Positions 60,600 through 64,000 of a DNA stretch of 64,000 bases are shown in pieces (within the stretch, counting starts at the first letter, position 1; each line of letters opens with the position of its first letter). The stretch lies in contig NC_087082.1 of NCBI RefSeq assembly GCF_026151205.1, positions 19,244,494 to 19,308,493 of the forward strand, in the 5' to 3' direction. The notes below the pieces were generated by a model. That model did not search any database. It was not told the DNA's origin and worked only from the letters and a program-made list of their open reading frames with translations. The stretch comes from Bolinopsis microptera. Taxonomy: Eukaryota; Ctenophora; Tentaculata; Lobata; Bolinopsidae. The position numbers and the translations under genes were made by a program.

Positions 60600-61868
60600 T
60601 ATGATGTAATTGCAAAACACCAAAACTTTGTTAAATCTTTTTGTAGATTTTGAATTTTGATTAATGTTAAATACATATTTATAAATAGTATGTATTTAAC
60701 ATTGAATAATGTTAACAAATGTTTATAAACACAAATATGTCTCACAGTGATGGAGTTTAGTTTCTTTTTCAGGGTATTCATCACTTATCAATGCCATGAA
60801 GCTCGTTTCTGTAATCTGAAATGGTGATTTTATTGCCGAGTGACACATTATTTTTGGTATTGTACATGTAATTTATAGTGATCAGCACAGTTCATGTTCA
60901 AAATTTGATCACAGTCAAGTTCAAAATAAGTTAGATAAAAGCGATGTGTGTATTAAACAGCAATTGAATTTTAGGAATTCAGCACAATAGAAGTGTTATC
61001 ACGAAAAAGCACTTTAAAAAGGGTCATTTTTTACTAACCTTCAATTCTCATTGATTGGTTGAAGCTGATATCATCTCTTTATTCCTGTTCAACATTCGTA
61101 TAGTCTTTATACAGCATCGTCTTCGTTCCTGGAGTTTTTTATTAATAACTTAAAATTAAATTGAATTATCATTAATTGACGATATAAAGATCTTCTCGCT
61201 TTTGCCATTTGAAATGGAAAGCACCGGATTTCCAGTCAGTTTCTAATATTTGCTAGAAAATATCACGAAGCTATCAATGGTGTATGTTATTACAATTAAC
61301 TAGATTCTACGTATTAAGTATAGGTACGTACCTTAATTTTAGCTGCTGATAAAAGCTGAAAGTAGGTTTAAAAACGAAGGCAAATAAGTTTGCTTTTCTA
61401 AGTTTGTTATATTTTAGGGCTGGATAAACTTCAGCAGTTCAAAACTAATTACAACACTACAAATCTATTACATTTATTGAATATTATGTATCGCGATGGA
61501 AATATTTTAAGGGGATAATATTATCCTGTCCAAACTCAGGATACATAACATGAAGACTTTGTTGTAAATTTGTATGAGAAGTATTACTATGAGCCTAATA
61601 ACTTAATAATGTTAAAATTTTTGGATATTGATTGAACAGTTTTTTGATTTCGACGAATAGAGTAATTCTCCGCTTCTTGTACTTACTGCTCACAGCTCAT
61701 AACATGGTCAACAAAGGATTCACATCTTTTCAGTTGAAAGGTTCGTTCCTACTGAGTAAGGGTCTGAAACAAATTGTTATAATATGATATAATAGCAATA
61801 CATCAAACCTTTGTTAAATCTTTGAATAGATTTTGAATTTAATTTAATGTTAAATACATATTTATAAA
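60600..61868. other. AT-rich, diverged array remnants
   Basis: Pieces near 60720-60870 and 61670-61800 resemble the 565-bp unit; the rest shows nothing that I can support. A perfect-looking 20-bp inverted pair (GTTAAATACATATTTATAAAT) lies near 60664-60710. Confidence 0.5.
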
Positions 61869-62211
61869 TTTGACCAAAACCCATAATCATGGGTAGAGTG
61901 TACCGCTGCCAGTGTCTCTCTTTTCCAAACAAAAGGAAATGATATTAATTTGAATAACCGTCCGCAAATGCAAATTGATACCGAGAATGAAATCGGTCGC
62001 TCGCTTTTTCTAATCAATAAGCTTTATTACCAATTACAATTCGTAAGCCGTGATCGAATGGAAAAAGCGAGCGACCGATTTCAATATTTCATTCTCGGTA
62101 TCAATTTGCATTTGCGGACGGTTATTCAAATTAATATCATTTCCTTTTGTTTGGAAAAGAGAGACACTGGCAGCGGTACACTCTACCCATGATTATGGGT
62201 TTTGGTCAAAT
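61869..62211. repeat. Long hairpin element, copy 1 (~150-bp arms)
   Basis: TTTGACCAAAACCCATAATC... at the left is inverted at the right end (...GATTATGGGTTTTGGTCAAA). Arms of ~150 bp are almost perfect around a centre containing AATAAGCTTTATT. Copy 2 is at 63089-63416. Confidence 0.88.
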
Positions 62212-62640
62212 ATCATCTCTTTTTGATTATAATGTCAGGATAATTTACAAAGCCGAAATGTAAACTCATAACTTCATTAATATTTATATTAATAATTAGG
62301 AGGTAATTTCATCGATTTCGAAATTTTACCTGACTGAATATGGCACTTTTTACTCATTCAAGTTGGCATTAAATTCATATATAATTCCATTTAAATATCG
62401 CGGGAAAGCAGAATTTATTCGAAATCACGAATGAGCAAAATTCTCACCTTTCGCACGTGCAAACTTTGAGCGGACGTTGCGTGCGCATACAATATTGAAT
62501 CACCGTAAATCTTTGCATAGCAGTATTTTATATATAATTTAATAAGCATGCAAAGTTTCAGAAGATTTCATCTAACACAATTTAGACCTTTAAGAAGCAC
62601 AATCGAGCTCCACAACCCAAGGGATGGCCTAACACCAGAG
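62212..62640. repeat. 3' part of the hairpin-headed repeat, copy 1
   Basis: ATCATCTCTTTTTGATTATAATGTCAG and GCAAACTTTGAGCGGACGTTGCGTGCGC recur after hairpin copy 2 (63417-64000), so the hairpin is the head of a longer repeat. This copy lacks about 170 bp present in copy 2. Confidence 0.75.
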
Positions 62641-63048
62641 AATACTAATTCACAACTTTTGTATTTTTATAAAATTATTCTTCAAAAAAGCACTAACTTC
62701 AATAGCGAATATCTTTATGAAGGAGCAAGGTAGGAAAATTTTCCGGTAGATTTTCAGAATGCTTGAACAATTATCTTAGATGAAAATATCCTCAGATTTT
62801 GAATAAAATTACTCCTTAATGGTTTAAAATCGATTTGAAAAGTTGTTATTTTGTTAAAAACCAAGTTTTAAAAACACTTAACTTGATGACGTCATCAAGT
62901 GATGATGATGACGTTAAATTACTTTTTAATATAATGGAAACTGGAGTGTAAACGATTATCTTTAAGACCTGTGGTTCGAAATGACTGTATCTTTTGTACT
63001 TTTGAATCTACGGACACTTAAATGTAGGCTATAATTGACTGCAAAAGC

Positions 63049-63088
<40 letters not shown>
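62641..63088. other. Non-coding spacer between repeat copies
   Basis: AT-rich, with GATGACGTCATCAAG near 62885 and a (TA)n tract at 63052-63085. No exon. Confidence 0.45.
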
Positions 63089-63091
<3 letters not shown>

Positions 63092-63416
63092 ACCAAAACC
63101 CATAATCATGGGTAGAGTGGACCGCTGCCAGTGTCTCTCTTTCCCAAACAAAAGGAAATGATATTAATTTGACTGACCGTTCTCAAATGCAAATTCATAC
63201 CGAGAATGAAATCGGTCGCTCGCTTTTCCTATATTCAATAAGCTTTATTACAATTCGTAAGCCGTGAATGAATGGGAAAAGCGAGCGACCGATTTCATTC
63301 TCGGTATGAATTTGCATTTGAGAACGGTCAGTCAAATTAATATCATTTCCTTTTGTTTGGGAAAGAGAGACACTGGCAGCGGTCCACTCTACCCATGATT
63401 ATGGGTTTTGGTCAAA
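63089..63416. repeat. Long hairpin element, copy 2
   Basis: Same ends and arms as copy 1 with compensated differences in the two arms (for example GGACCGC / GCGGTCC versus GTACCGC / GCGGTAC), showing the arms are kept complementary within each copy. Confidence 0.88.
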
Positions 63417-64000
63417 TATCATCTCTTTTTGATTGTAATGTCAGAGTATTTTATAAAGTCGAAATATAAACTGATATCTTCATTAATAAGGAGGAATTTT
63501 CAACAATTTCGAAATTTTTCCTTTAAAAACATTTCCTTGTGTTTAGGTAAGCATATCTGTCGATCACTGATTGAATATGCAACTATATAATCTATCAAGT
63601 TGGCACTAAACTCAAATATAATGTCATTTAACTGTCATGTTACTGTTAAAGCAGGAACTAAATCTAATCGAAATAAAGAGAGTGAAGTTCTCACTTTTTG
63701 CAAACTTTGAGCGGACGTTGCGTGCGCATCCAATATCAAATCACCGTAAAATTTTGAATTTTCGTATTTCTTATGTATTTTAATAAGTGTGCAAAGTTTC
63801 AGAATATTTTAACAAGAACTCGCATCACAACGGGACTCCAAAGCTGATAAAAATCGTGAAAATAACAATTTTCAGTGATTTTAGCAATTTTCTATCAATT
63901 TGGGCGTGTCCCCACGTGTGCAACTTTTCGATTTTCAACTTTAAAACTAGCCTATAACACAATTTAGACCTTTAAAAAGCAAAACTGAGCTCCACCACCC
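63417..64000. repeat. 3' part of the hairpin-headed repeat, copy 2, runs off the window
   Basis: Matches 62212-62640 and adds a block with GGGCGTGTCCCCACGTGTGC. The window ends within it. Confidence 0.75.

Larger units (their letters stand above)
55229..61800. repeat. Tandem array of ~565-bp units, five copies plus diverged sixth
   Basis: Unit starts are near 55229 (partial), 55956, 56523, 59720 and 60289; later pieces at 60600-61000 and 61670-61800 are diverged. The unit includes TTCCATTTATCAATCGGTTGC, ACCATCTTCAGTGGTAGGTTG and GAAAGGTTCGTTCCTACTGA. MITE copies separate units 1/2 and 3/4 but not 2/3 or 4/5. No coding frame is conserved. Confidence 0.85.

Noticed and set aside
61950-62192. 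80-aa frame
   Set aside because: Lies over the two arms of a hairpin element and is not kept in copy 2.

Overview
The window is eukaryotic, metazoan DNA: two multi-exon genes with canonical GT/AG and two GC/AG introns, animal-type extracellular domains (kringle, VWD, C8, TIL, VWC, Ig), and a dense load of LINEs, foldback/MITE elements and mini/microsatellites. Nothing looks bacterial or organellar. The mix of VWD/C8/TIL/VWC/Ig and kringle domains with many CR1/L2-like LINEs and AT-rich introns fits a marine invertebrate, possibly a cnidarian; the taxon is inference only.

Layout. 1-2404: intronic or intergenic DNA with a mariner-type MITE and a truncated foldback element. 2405-3106 (+): last exon of a kringle gene whose 5' part lies outside the window. 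3634-4914: a 64-bp minisatellite between two convergent genes. 6064-45225 (-): one very large gene. I assembled 27 exons (about 1,371 codons, 5' end missing) from splice sites whose phases agree at every junction. N to C: ConA/LamG-like domain, VWC, VWD-C8-TIL, Ig-like block, Cys-rich/VWC-like, VWD-C8-TIL-VWC, Ig-like domains and a Lys-rich tail, i.e. a secreted mucin/SCO-spondin/zonadhesin-like glycoprotein. 45226-64000: transposons and tandem repeats with no host exon that I can recognise.

The introns hold the most interesting material. Intron 15199-27194 carries a near full-length LINE (A, 15589-27040, 23-bp target duplication) whose ORF1 region encodes PHD, AlkB-type 2OG-Fe(II) dioxygenase and SGNH-esterase domains. 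A second, related LINE (B, 19056-23585) is inserted inside its ORF2 and has an intact 1,166-aa endonuclease-RT protein. Intron 13091-14723 is built almost wholly from about 38 copies of a 43-bp unit that is the 3' end of the preceding exon plus its splice donor. Intron 36517-44020 holds a third LINE (D) and a fragment of a fourth (E); a longer E copy with a CCCH zinc-finger ORF1 lies at 48195-51655.

The right part records layered insertions: a piggyBac-like foldback element (TTAA flanks, G/C-homopolymer ends) split by a LINE tail at 53355-55142; and a tandem array of ~565-bp units (55229-61800) in which a hAT-type MITE was co-amplified and one MITE copy was then split by an RTE-like LINE with a 12-bp target duplication. 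The window ends inside a repeat that starts with a long hairpin.
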